A stretch of DNA of 64,000 nt, taken from the NCBI RefSeq assembly GCF_900109365.1, contig NZ_FNZR01000014.1:1-64000 (forward strand), in the 5' to 3' direction. Shown piece by piece: positions 8,168 to 17,361 of the stretch (position 1 is its first letter; each line of letters opens with the position of its first letter). Below the pieces are notes generated by a model. The model did no database searches and was not told the origin of the DNA. It saw only the letters and a list, made by a program, of their open reading frames with translations. The position numbers were made by a program, and so were the translations under genes. The DNA comes from Parapedobacter koreensis (lineage in GTDB: Bacteria; Bacteroidota; Bacteroidia; Sphingobacteriales; Sphingobacteriaceae).

Positions 8168-9124
8168 TCAGTGATCCTGAGCAGCCTGCTTTGACAATTG
8201 ATAAAAGATACCGTCAAGCGATGTTTTCTCCAGGTAGAGTTCCGTCAGTCCCCATCCCGCCGCCACCGCCCGTGCGATGAATGCCGCCGTGATGTCCGAT
8301 CCACCCACAAAGCGGCAACGGAAGCGATGGGGATCTACCTGCTCAATGGCGATGATGTCGGGGATGCGCAACGCTTCCAGCGTAGCGGGCGGATGGGCGA
8401 GCACCGCAATAAAGCTATTCGGGGCCACATGGTTATCGAATGCCGATAGCGTATCATCAAAGACTATCCGCCCGCGTTCGATCATGGCGATGCGGTCGCA
8501 CGTCGCCTGTACTTCGGACAGAATGTGCGTCGATAGGATGACGGCCCGTTCTTCGGCCAACTGCCGGATAAGCTTGCGCACCTCTTGAATCTGGTTGGGA
8601 TCCAAGCCATTGGCCGGCTCATCGAGCACCACCAATTTAGGGCTGTGGATGATGGCCTGCGCGATGCCTACCCGCTGCTGATAGCCTCCGGATAGGTTGG
8701 CAAGCAACCGGCGGCCATGCGCCGCAAGGCCACATTGCGCCTTCACGGCCTCCACCGCTCGCCCTATCGCAGCCTTCGGAACATCCCGCAGGGAGGCACA
8801 ATAGCGCAGGTACTCGTCTACGGTAAGCTCCGGGTACAGCGGTGCCTTCTGCGGAAGAAACCCGAGGCACCGCTTCGCTTCCACGGGATGTTTCCGCAGG
8901 TCAATGCCGTCGATGTAAACCTCGCCCTCCGTTTGATTGATCACCCCACAGAGGATGTTCATGGTCGTAGACTTGCCCGCCCCGTTGGAACCGAGCAAGC
9001 CCAGCACGCCACGTGCGGGGATGGCCAGGTTGATGTCGCGGATGGCCCACTCACGGGCATACCGGTGCGACAAGTGTTCCAGCAGGGCAATGGCCGCAGC
9101 TACAGGCTTCTTGGATGTACTCAT
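8168..9124 (-). CDS. ABC transporter ATP-binding protein (GldA-like)
   Basis: A 318-residue ATPase with Walker A GSNGAGKST (45-53), signature LSGGYQQ (144-150), Walker B LVVLDE (164-169) and switch His in STHILSE. It belongs to the DrrA/GldA group of ABC-2 exporters. The C-terminal 90 residues (RFRCRFVGGSDI...LYLEKTSLDGIFYQLS) are the usual extension of this group. Its start overlaps the stop of the upstream fused permease (ATGA at 9121-9124) and its stop is one base before the next permease, so all three are translated together. It presumably powers both permeases. Confidence 0.88.
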   Translation of the reverse strand: MSTSKKPVAAAIALLEHLSHRYAREWAIRDINLAIPARGVLGLLGSNGAGKSTTMNILCGVINQTEGEVYIDGIDLRKHPVEAKRCLGFLPQKAPLYPELTVDEYLRYCASLRDVPKAAIGRAVEAVKAQCGLAAHGRRLLANLSGGYQQRVGIAQAIIHSPKLVVLDEPANGLDPNQIQEVRKLIRQLAEERAVILSTHILSEVQATCDRIAMIERGRIVFDDTLSAFDNHVAPNSFIAVLAHPPATLEALRIPDIIAIEQVDPHRFRCRFVGGSDITAAFIARAVAAGWGLTELYLEKTSLDGIFYQLSKQAAQDH

Positions 9125-11385
9125 TTTCTCCTCCTTCTGATGATGATAAGCGTGCCCCCCAAGGCCAGCACAGATGGCAGTAGTACCCCTGTCAGGACAC
9201 GAGCCCCCGCAAACTGTGCCTTATCGTACCGAATACGGTTGTCTATCGGGGCAGGCCGCCGGGTATCCGGCGGGTATTCGCCATGGCTAAACCAACGCAG
9301 CAATTGGGTACCCAGCTCAGCGTTGCCCGTCCGGACGTTGTACCGTGACCATTCACCCTTACTCAGGAAATCGGCATCACCCGTGACGACTATACGCTGT
9401 TCTTTACCCGGCAGCTGCCTCACGGTGGCCACTGCAACGATCGCACGTTGCTTCCGGTCGACAGCCGGATCAAACACGACCCGTCCCGTTTTCAGGTCAA
9501 ACGAGGCCGTCCTGTTCCAGGTGTATCGCCCGTCGGTCTCCAATACGGGCGCGGTAACAAACCCGGCCGTATCGCGGTACACAAGGCCCACCGCACCGGG
9601 CATGGTAATGACGGTATCACCAGGCACAGAAAACCCCAAGCCACTGATGCCGCCGCTGAATCGGGCCTGTATGAGATCCGGCTCATAGTCCTTGCTTTCC
9701 TGCAAGAGCTTACCCGGAGCAAACCGCACCCCAAAAGGCTCACTGATCGTATTTAATATAGCCTGGCGGCCAGGTTCTCCCGCCAGCAACAGGTTGCCCC
9801 CTAACGCGATATAGCGTTGGATATTGGCCAGCTGCTCGCCAGTATAAGGCACCAGCGGATCGGCCAGGATAAGCACATCCAAGCTGTCAGGATGCAGCCG
9901 TGGGCTATCGGCCTCAAGGGTTGTCACCTCAGCCCCCTGATTGATCCAGGCCCTGCGGGTATTCAGTGCCGTCATAAGCGGCGGGTAGTCTTTATCGCCA
10001 TCGCGGTAAGGGCTGCGTTCGGCATGGCCCGTAAGCATTCCCACGGTCAATGGTTTGTCCAGCAATCGCTTGACGGCGGCGATCACTTCGGCTTCCCCCG
10101 GATACGCCTCGATATCATGAAACATTCGCAATGGCGTAGTCTTGCCCCGGTACGTCAGCAGCCGCACAAATTGGTTGCGCTCTGCCGATAGGTCCACCCG
10201 CTGGCGGATGGCGGATGGTGGCAGTACGTCAGCCATATCAAATCCATAAGCCGTCGCCCGGCGGAGCGCTTGCTCCCGGAGGGGTATATTCGGATCCAGG
10301 CGAGTATCCGTGGTGTCGTAGAAATACACGTAATCCCGTTCCAACTGGGGCAGGTACCGTCGGATTTGTTCCAAGTTGGATTGGTCAAAGTTGCGGAACC
10401 GCGGCGACCCGATGTGGGCAAGGTTGCCCAAGAGATTGACATAGGTGGTGAGCTGTACCCGCTCGTCCACGCGGGCGATGATTTCTTTGCTCCGCTGGGT
10501 AAATGACTGGGTAGCATAGCGGGTAGCGTCTGCATAATACTGCATACCAGGCCGGGAGCTGGCATATCCCAGTCCCACCACGACCAGCAGCAGCAAGCCA
10601 TAGCGTATTACCTGCACCCACGCAGCACGCCATGCCCGATCCGCATCCAGCTTCATGCTGGTGAGCGTGATAAACAGGCTGATCACCAGCAGGAAATAAC
10701 AGACGTCCTTGCTGCTGATGAGCCCCTTGAGGAAATAGCCCGTGCGGCCCCGCATGGAAAACCAGTACGTGATGTCCCGCACCACGTCGACGCCGCTGCC
10801 CACCTCACCCACATAGTTGAGCCCAGCCAGTACAGCGAGCGTCCCGATGGCCGCTACGGCTTGGTACCGGGTAAGGCTCGAGACGTACAGCCCAATGGCC
10901 GCATAGGCGGCCAGCAACAGGTATAAGCCAAGAAGGGCTGCGGCAAGATACCCCCTATCAAGGTGCGGAATAGCCATACCCGCCACGCCGATGGGAGCCA
11001 GCAAAAGGACGACGAAGAGTAGCCCGAAAACCAGCATGGCTACGTATTTACCAAAGACCAGTTGCCGCGTTGTCACGGGTGCCGACAGCAGTAGCTTGAT
11101 GGAGCCGCTGTGCACTTCGCGGCTTACCAGCCCCATCGTGAGCAGCGGCATATACAGATACAGGTGTCTTTGCATCGTGGCAAATAAACCGCTGCTTCCA
11201 CCAAAGACATCCTGCGTGAGCGAGGGCAGTTCACCGCCCAGTTGTTGGGAAAATATGCGCGCACCCAGCAGATCAGCAAACACCAGACCCGCCTGCACAG
11301 CAAAGACAACCAGCAACAGCCACGCCACCGGAGCGTAAAAGAACGTCTTCAGCTCCAACCCTGCTATCCGGTATACTTTACCCAT
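9121..11385 (-). CDS. ABC permease fused to GldG-like domain (first copy)
   Basis: A 754-residue protein built like the one at 5905-8166: six-helix ABC-2 permease (YAPVAWLLLVVFAVQAG, LLTMGLVSREVHSGSIKLLLSAPVTTRQLVFGKY), a GldG-like domain from about residue 280 with VLILADPLVPYTGEQL and GGNLLLAGEPGRQ, and a terminal helix followed by IIRRRRK. Identity between the two is high throughout, indicating duplication within the operon. Start at 11385 is preferred to the ATG three codons earlier because of spacing; both are possible. It follows the M14 peptidase gene by 31 bases. Confidence 0.75.
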   Translation of the reverse strand: MGKVYRIAGLELKTFFYAPVAWLLLVVFAVQAGLVFADLLGARIFSQQLGGELPSLTQDVFGGSSGLFATMQRHLYLYMPLLTMGLVSREVHSGSIKLLLSAPVTTRQLVFGKYVAMLVFGLLFVVLLLAPIGVAGMAIPHLDRGYLAAALLGLYLLLAAYAAIGLYVSSLTRYQAVAAIGTLAVLAGLNYVGEVGSGVDVVRDITYWFSMRGRTGYFLKGLISSKDVCYFLLVISLFITLTSMKLDADRAWRAAWVQVIRYGLLLLVVVGLGYASSRPGMQYYADATRYATQSFTQRSKEIIARVDERVQLTTYVNLLGNLAHIGSPRFRNFDQSNLEQIRRYLPQLERDYVYFYDTTDTRLDPNIPLREQALRRATAYGFDMADVLPPSAIRQRVDLSAERNQFVRLLTYRGKTTPLRMFHDIEAYPGEAEVIAAVKRLLDKPLTVGMLTGHAERSPYRDGDKDYPPLMTALNTRRAWINQGAEVTTLEADSPRLHPDSLDVLILADPLVPYTGEQLANIQRYIALGGNLLLAGEPGRQAILNTISEPFGVRFAPGKLLQESKDYEPDLIQARFSGGISGLGFSVPGDTVITMPGAVGLVYRDTAGFVTAPVLETDGRYTWNRTASFDLKTGRVVFDPAVDRKQRAIVAVATVRQLPGKEQRIVVTGDADFLSKGEWSRYNVRTGNAELGTQLLRWFSHGEYPPDTRRPAPIDNRIRYDKAQFAGARVLTGVLLPSVLALGGTLIIIRRRRK

Positions 11386-11416
11386 GATGCGCAAAGCTAT
11401 GAAATATCCTTGCGGA

Positions 11417-14227
11417 TTATTGGCTCGCCTTTAAGTGATCCCAATTGATGAGGATATTCCACACCAGCGGGGCATCATGATGGTTTTGATAGCGGTGCAA
11501 CGGATCGAACGTGAAGGCCAGCAGCCGCCCTTTGCCAACGGGCACGTCAAAGATTGCTCCTTCGCCAATGATCTCGTCTTCATTCCTGACCATGCCGGAC
11601 AGCACATAGGGGTATTTCGACGCGTCAACGGCAGTAGCCGCCTCAATCGGTGTATTTTCCTGTGCGGGCAATCCCAGGATAGGCCCCCGGTAAGGCTCGT
11701 CCACTTTGGCCGTCTGTGCGCCGTATTGCAGCAATAGCATATCCTGCCGGTAGCGTTTTTCCACCGCAAGCACGGGGCCGTTGCCACGGAATACAGGGAA
11801 CAGCTCCGGATACCCATAGAACACCGGATTGCCCCGTTGTTTTACCCGCGCCTGCACCACCGATCCCGGATGGAAAAGCCGCGAAGTAGGCTTCACCCCC
11901 AATTCACCACCGATACCCGTGCCAGCCACCATCATGGACGAATTATCCATGGTGACGATAATTCCGCCCTGCTCGGCAAATGCCTGCAAGTTGGCTACCC
12001 CCTCGAAGCCCGGCCCACCGGTGATGTCGTCCGTCGCATCCGGGAAACCATGGGCGGGGTATTCATCCGTCTTGGTATAGGGCATGGGGCCGTACTTCCT
12101 GTCAATCTCGTGGATAAAATCCGTAACGCCTCCACGCAACCTGGGCACCAGTATCACGTCAAACTGCTCCCGCAGGTTGCCGGCCTTGAGGTGATCCTTG
12201 TTGATGGACGTATAAGGGATACCCCGTTGCTCCAAAGTATAGCGCGTCCACCCTTCGTCCTGGGTATAAGCCCAGCTGTGGTATACCGCTACCCTTGGCA
12301 GGGTTACCGGGCGTTGCCTGGCTTCCACTTTTGACGCGGAGGCAACGAGATCCAAGCCGAAGGCAGTAGCTATCGCGGTAGCATCGTCGCTGGAGATGCC
12401 CTCGAATACAATAGAGCCCGCCGGAATACTATCCAGCCCCCCTGGCACCACCCGGTCTTCCTCAATGAGCGCCACACTGGCCGAAGGCCGTTGCTTTTGC
12501 AGCCAATACAGCGCAGCTAATACCGTGTTCTGTGCCTTATACGGAAGGTAATAATAAGCGCCGCTACCCACCACCTTCCCCCGGTGCACGACTTCCTTAT
12601 CCAATAGCTGCAAATTTGCCCTTTCGTATTTCGGCTCAGCAAGCTCCTGCACATCAACGCCAAAGAGCAAGCCGAACGTCCATGCCACGTCATCGTACGG
12701 GGGGTGCTCCGCATCCTTGGGATACTGCTGTTTGGACAGCAGTGTCTTCGCAAAAGGGCCATAGGGCTGGTCCAGCAGCACCACATAATCACCGATGCCT
12801 TCCCCCTGCGTCACCTGGTGCACCTCGATACCCTGAATCAGCAGTTGATTTACAAGGTAAGCGGCCATAGCCGGATCGCGCTGCTTGGCCGGAATGGCAA
12901 ATGCTTTGACGCTGCCCGTTTTTCCCTTTTCGACAGCCTTCACCCCTTTCTGGTAAAAATTTTCAAGCAGCGTAGCGCCGTTCGTTGCCGCATATTGCAG
13001 TGCGGCAATGGCACCAGCCTGCATGTAATTGATGTTGTTGCGGAAGGACCATAGTACTTTTTCGGTGGCCGGATCGGGACGGTACCATTCCCTGGCGGTA
13101 GCCGGTTTCCCGGCATAGCGGCCGTCAGCCAGATCGCGCAGGAACGTATTTGCCCCAGCATTGCCAAACGTCTCGTAGAAGCGGCCGATGCTGTTGTGGT
13201 TATTGGCCACCCAGCCGAGGTACTCCACATGCCACCCATCGAAGAATGCCCAGGTGAAGACACCGGGCAGCCCCTGTGCCGATAGCTGTGTCATCTCGTG
13301 CTGCGCCAGCAGCTGCCATTCGTTTACCGTCACCGGATCAGTGTCCGGATTATACGGCCCCGTGCCGGTAGAGATGTACAACAGCGGTACGGACTCGTGC
13401 AAATCGAGGAATACCGTGGGATACCATTCAAAATACGCCCGGATGGCCGCCTTGCTCAGCTCCTGCGTCACCTGTATCCCGTCGCGGTTGTTGTCATGCA
13501 CCACGTATTTCCCCCAATAGGGCGGTCTTGCGGGCATACCATCATCCCAATCGGTGCGCTGCTTGGAATAACGGTAATACCAGTCGCGCATTTTGTCCCA
13601 CCCATCCGGCTCTGATACCGGATTGATCACCGTGATGACCCGCTCGCGCACCGCGGCAATCGCCTGGGAAGTATCGGTAGCCAGCCGATAGGCCAGCTCC
13701 ATGAGCATCTCCGGCGATCCGGTCTCCGGCGAGTGCAACCCACCATTCAGGTAATACACCGGCTTGGCCTTGCCGATGATGGCCATTGCTTCTTCACGGG
13801 TGATTTTCCGCGGATCGGCCAGTTGAGCCAGCCGTGCCTTATAAGCGGCCAATTGCTGGATGGTCTGCTCATCGGCAATGACGATGAGGTGCATATCGCG
13901 CCCCTCCTCGGAAACGCCGAGGCGGGTCATCTCCACCCGTGGCGAGTGGTCTGCCAATGCCTTGAAATATCCGTAGATTTCCGTGGTATTGTGCATGATG
14001 CCCGGTGCGCCAATGATTTCGCCGAAGTGATCAAGCGGCGACGGTGCAGCAGGATCATCCACGAGATCCAATACCGATGAGGGGAGGAAACGGGCGTCCG
14101 TGGTATAAGCGCGTATTTTTTCATTGTAAGCCCTATCGATGGGCTGGCCTATCGCCAAGCCTCCCGAACAGCATATAGCGGCTGCCAGCAGCCACCTAAC
14201 TGCACCATTACGACTAATTCTATTCAT
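11417..14227 (-). CDS. M14 family zinc metallopeptidase (second copy)
   Basis: A 936-residue secreted protein with a signal peptide (about 1-27). The peptidase M14 domain spans about 65-430, with zinc ligands H165-x-x-E168 in GGLHSPETGSPE and H277 in FLDLHESVPLL. The C-terminal half includes a class I glutamine amidotransferase-like fold (about 650-800: VAVYHSWAYTQDEGWTRY, FDVILVPRLRGG, GGIIVTMDNSS). No lipobox is seen, so it is probably periplasmic. A close paralogue lies 15 bases upstream. The context suggests a peptide or protein substrate connected with the ABC transporter. That is inference. Confidence 0.8.
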   Translation of the reverse strand: MNRISRNGAVRWLLAAAICCSGGLAIGQPIDRAYNEKIRAYTTDARFLPSSVLDLVDDPAAPSPLDHFGEIIGAPGIMHNTTEIYGYFKALADHSPRVEMTRLGVSEEGRDMHLIVIADEQTIQQLAAYKARLAQLADPRKITREEAMAIIGKAKPVYYLNGGLHSPETGSPEMLMELAYRLATDTSQAIAAVRERVITVINPVSEPDGWDKMRDWYYRYSKQRTDWDDGMPARPPYWGKYVVHDNNRDGIQVTQELSKAAIRAYFEWYPTVFLDLHESVPLLYISTGTGPYNPDTDPVTVNEWQLLAQHEMTQLSAQGLPGVFTWAFFDGWHVEYLGWVANNHNSIGRFYETFGNAGANTFLRDLADGRYAGKPATAREWYRPDPATEKVLWSFRNNINYMQAGAIAALQYAATNGATLLENFYQKGVKAVEKGKTGSVKAFAIPAKQRDPAMAAYLVNQLLIQGIEVHQVTQGEGIGDYVVLLDQPYGPFAKTLLSKQQYPKDAEHPPYDDVAWTFGLLFGVDVQELAEPKYERANLQLLDKEVVHRGKVVGSGAYYYLPYKAQNTVLAALYWLQKQRPSASVALIEEDRVVPGGLDSIPAGSIVFEGISSDDATAIATAFGLDLVASASKVEARQRPVTLPRVAVYHSWAYTQDEGWTRYTLEQRGIPYTSINKDHLKAGNLREQFDVILVPRLRGGVTDFIHEIDRKYGPMPYTKTDEYPAHGFPDATDDITGGPGFEGVANLQAFAEQGGIIVTMDNSSMMVAGTGIGGELGVKPTSRLFHPGSVVQARVKQRGNPVFYGYPELFPVFRGNGPVLAVEKRYRQDMLLLQYGAQTAKVDEPYRGPILGLPAQENTPIEAATAVDASKYPYVLSGMVRNEDEIIGEGAIFDVPVGKGRLLAFTFDPLHRYQNHHDAPLVWNILINWDHLKASQ

Positions 14228-14242
14228 GGTATAATAGCGCTT

Positions 14243-17017
14243 TTATTTTTTGTCTAAATGGTTCCAATTGATGACCGCATTCCACACCAGCGGGGCATCA
14301 TGGTGATTCAAGTACCGATGCAGCGGATCAAACGTAAATCCTACCACACGGCCTTTTCCCACCGGCACATTGAACACCGCACCTTCTCCCTGGATAGGTT
14401 CTTCATTGCGCACCATGCCGGAGATGACATAGGGATGATCCTTGGCAGCGTAGTTTTTCGGTGCCACTGCCTTTTCCTGCTCGGGCATTCCCAAAATCGG
14501 GCCCGAATACGGGATGTCCGCCTTAGCGGTAGGCACACCATATTGGAGCACCAGCATATCGCGGTCTTTCTTTTCTACCTGCAGCAGCGGCCCGTTGCCC
14601 CTGAAGATGGGGAATAATTCGGGGTAGCCATACAGAATGGGGCTGGAAGCAATCCGCGCACGCGTCTGCACGATGGAGCCTGGGTGCAGCATACTGCCTG
14701 CGGGCTTCTCGCTTAGCCCCTCGGCAATGCCCACCTCGGCCAGCATCAATGTCGAATTGTCCATGGTGATGAGTGTGCCGCCGTTGTCTACAAACGTGTG
14801 CAAGTTGGCCACCCCATCGAATCCAGGGCCGCCGGTCATGTCATCCGTCGCATCGGGATAGCCATGCGAGGGGTATTCCTTTGTCTTGGTATACGGCATC
14901 GGGCCAAACTTCTTATCCACATCGTGGATGAAATCCTTGCCCGAGCCCCGTAGGCGGGGCACCAGGATCACATCGAAGCGATCATTCAGTTTGCCTTGTT
15001 TAAGATCAGCTTTATCGATGGAAGTATAGGGAATTCCCCGTTGTTCAAGCGTGAAGCGTGTCCACCCTTCATCCTGCGTGTTTGACCAGGTGTGAAATAC
15101 GGCGATACGCGGCAAGGTCACCGGATGTCTGGCAGCGGTGATGGCGGTCCCGGTGGCCAGCAAATCCAAGCCAAATGCAGCCGCGAGTTCATTCGCCCGC
15201 GAAGCACCCAGGCCGCTGAAAACCACGCTGCCCCGGCCAAGGGTATCGGCACCCGATACCACCTCAGCATCCAGCACCTCGAAACTCACCTTCCCATCGT
15301 TTTCCTTGAGCCAGTAGAGGCTCGGCAGCACGGTTTGTTGCGCTTTGTAGGGAATGACATAGGTCGACCCATTGCCGCGCACACTTCCTTTATACACGGT
15401 ATCTTCCGTCAGGAGCTTAAGCACGTTGTCCGGATAGCGGCTCACATCGTTGGCCTCCTGCACATCCACGCCATACAGCAACCCAAACGTCCACGCGATA
15501 TCATCGTATGGCGGAAACTCAGCATCTTTCGGAAATTGTTGCTTGGTGAGCAAGGATACCGCCAGGTTGCGATAAGGTTGGTCCAGTTTGACCACGTAAT
15601 CCCCCTGGTTTGCGCCGGATGCCGCCTCATGCACTTCGATAGCCTGCGCCCGGAGCTGGTTTACCAAGTAAGCCGCCATGAAAGGATCCCGCTGCTTCTT
15701 CGGAATGATGAACGCCTTTAGCGTATCGGTTTTCCCCTTTTCGATGGCTTTCACGCCTTTCTTGTAGAAATTCTCAAGCAGTGTCTTACTATTTATCGAG
15801 GCAAACCGAAGTCCGGCCAACACACCAGCCTGCATGTAGTTGACATTGTTGCGCAATGACCACACGACCTTTGCCGTCGCCGGATCCGGCCGGTACCACT
15901 CGCGGCTGGTCGCCGGTTTGCCGGCGTAGTTGCCGCCGATATCCCGCAGGAAGGTATTTGACCCGGCATTGCCAAACGTTTCATAAAAGCGGCCGATGCT
16001 ATTGTGATTGTTGGCTATCCAGAAGAGGTATCCCGGATACCATCCATCATAGAAGCCCCAGGTAAACACCCCCGGGAGGCCCTGTGCGGCCAGCTGCGTC
16101 ATCTCGTATTGTGCCAGCAGCGACCATTCATTGATGGTGGTCGGGTCGAGATCCGAATTATACGGCCCTGTGCCCACCGAGATGTAGAGCAGGGGCACCG
16201 ATTCATGCAAATCAAGCAGCACGGTAGGATGCCACTCATAATACACCCGGTAAGCCGCCTTGGTAAGCTCCTGAGATACCTGAAGCCCGTCGCGGTTGTT
16301 GTCGTGCACGGTATATTTCCCCCAATAGGGAGGCCGGGTGGGCATACCATCATCCCAATCGGTGCGGGCCTTGGTATAGCGGTTGTACCAGTCGGTCTGC
16401 TTATCCCATCCATCGGGTTCGGATACCGGGTTTATGATGGTGATCACCCCCTCGCGGATATCCTTGATGGATGCAGCGGTATCGGTAGCCAGGCGATAGG
16501 CCAGCTCCATGAGCATATGGGGCGAACCCGTTTCGGGGGAATGCAAGCCGCCATTGAGGAAATAGATTGGCTTGGCCTGCCCGATGATGGTGGCCGCTTC
16601 CGCCGGTGAAAGTTTGCGCGGATCGGCCAGCTTGGCAAGCTGCGCTTTGTAATGGTCGAGGTTGTTCATGGTCTGCTCATCCGCAATCACAATCAACTGT
16701 ATCGGGCGGCCTTCCTCCGTGGTGCCTACCTGGGTCATGCTTACCCGATCCGATGTCTCCGCCAACTTACTGAAATAGCCGTAGATCTGCGTCGTATTGT
16801 ACATAATGCCCGGTGCGCCTACGATCTCGCCAAAGTGCTTCAGCGGTGATGGTACGTTCGGGTCGGTTAGCAGGTTGAGCACCGATGACGGCAAAAACCG
16901 ATCATCCGTAGTGTATTCCTTAATTTTTTGGTTGTAAACTTCATCGATTTGCTGTGCATAACCTGCGGCGTGCACCAGCAATACACCAGAAGCCAATAGG
17001 GTCAATGATCTCTTCAT
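14243..17017 (-). CDS. M14 family zinc metallopeptidase (first copy)
   Basis: A 924-residue paralogue of the downstream peptidase, starting at MKRSLTLLASGVLLVHAAGYAQ (signal peptide, cleavage near residue 22). Zinc ligands H159-x-x-E162 in GGLHSPETGSP and H271 in LLDLHESVPLL are intact, as is the NPVSEPDGWD motif. The C-terminal amidotransferase-like region is also retained. First gene of a five-gene minus-strand operon (two peptidases, permease, ATPase, permease). A longer frame to 17050 adds an unlikely prefix before the signal peptide. Both copies keep their metal ligands, so neither looks like a dead duplicate. Confidence 0.8.
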   Translation of the reverse strand: MKRSLTLLASGVLLVHAAGYAQQIDEVYNQKIKEYTTDDRFLPSSVLNLLTDPNVPSPLKHFGEIVGAPGIMYNTTQIYGYFSKLAETSDRVSMTQVGTTEEGRPIQLIVIADEQTMNNLDHYKAQLAKLADPRKLSPAEAATIIGQAKPIYFLNGGLHSPETGSPHMLMELAYRLATDTAASIKDIREGVITIINPVSEPDGWDKQTDWYNRYTKARTDWDDGMPTRPPYWGKYTVHDNNRDGLQVSQELTKAAYRVYYEWHPTVLLDLHESVPLLYISVGTGPYNSDLDPTTINEWSLLAQYEMTQLAAQGLPGVFTWGFYDGWYPGYLFWIANNHNSIGRFYETFGNAGSNTFLRDIGGNYAGKPATSREWYRPDPATAKVVWSLRNNVNYMQAGVLAGLRFASINSKTLLENFYKKGVKAIEKGKTDTLKAFIIPKKQRDPFMAAYLVNQLRAQAIEVHEAASGANQGDYVVKLDQPYRNLAVSLLTKQQFPKDAEFPPYDDIAWTFGLLYGVDVQEANDVSRYPDNVLKLLTEDTVYKGSVRGNGSTYVIPYKAQQTVLPSLYWLKENDGKVSFEVLDAEVVSGADTLGRGSVVFSGLGASRANELAAAFGLDLLATGTAITAARHPVTLPRIAVFHTWSNTQDEGWTRFTLEQRGIPYTSIDKADLKQGKLNDRFDVILVPRLRGSGKDFIHDVDKKFGPMPYTKTKEYPSHGYPDATDDMTGGPGFDGVANLHTFVDNGGTLITMDNSTLMLAEVGIAEGLSEKPAGSMLHPGSIVQTRARIASSPILYGYPELFPIFRGNGPLLQVEKKDRDMLVLQYGVPTAKADIPYSGPILGMPEQEKAVAPKNYAAKDHPYVISGMVRNEEPIQGEGAVFNVPVGKGRVVGFTFDPLHRYLNHHDAPLVWNAVINWNHLDKK

Positions 17018-17230
17018 AATGAATTGGAAATTTGGTGAGCCAATATACAAATTATATCGGCTTTTACGCGTCGGACAAGCTTATTCATCGGATTTGATTT
17101 TTTCATCATTTTGCAGGTTATCATGAAAACTTGATGGCGATAAGTGGCAACCATTGAACACATTACTTCAAAGCACCAATTTTATTAAAATTTTTAAAGT
17201 GAGGAATTTTAGAAAAAAATGAAAAAAAAT

Positions 17231-17261
17231 TTTGAATAGTGTAAAGAATACACTACCTTTG
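17231..17261 (+). promoter_or_regulatory. Promoter with internal operator, small RNA copy 3
   Basis: TTTG at 17231-17234, a 19-base spacer and TACCTTTG at 17254-17261, with TAGTGTA-AAGAA-TACACTA at 17237-17255. This sits in a gene-free stretch (17018-17361) that holds nothing else I can identify apart from the promoter region of the peptidase operon. Confidence 0.7.
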
Positions 17262-17336
17262 TTGCATCATAATTTAGGTTTATAATTGGTTAGTAAAGGT
17301 TTCCATTCTCCCCGTTTGGAAACCTTTCGTTTTTTA
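17262..17336 (+). ncRNA. Putative small RNA, copy 3 of 3
   Basis: Nearly identical to copy 2: 5' segment TAATTTAGGTTTATAATTGG, hairpin AAAGGTTTCC (17295-17304) with GGAAACCTTT (17318-17327), loop containing CTCCCCG, tail TTTCGTTTTTT. It ends about 26 bases before the stop codon of the opposing FG-GAP gene at 17362. Confidence 0.55.
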
Positions 17337-17361
17337 AGGCAATCCGCTCGTCCACTTCTAT

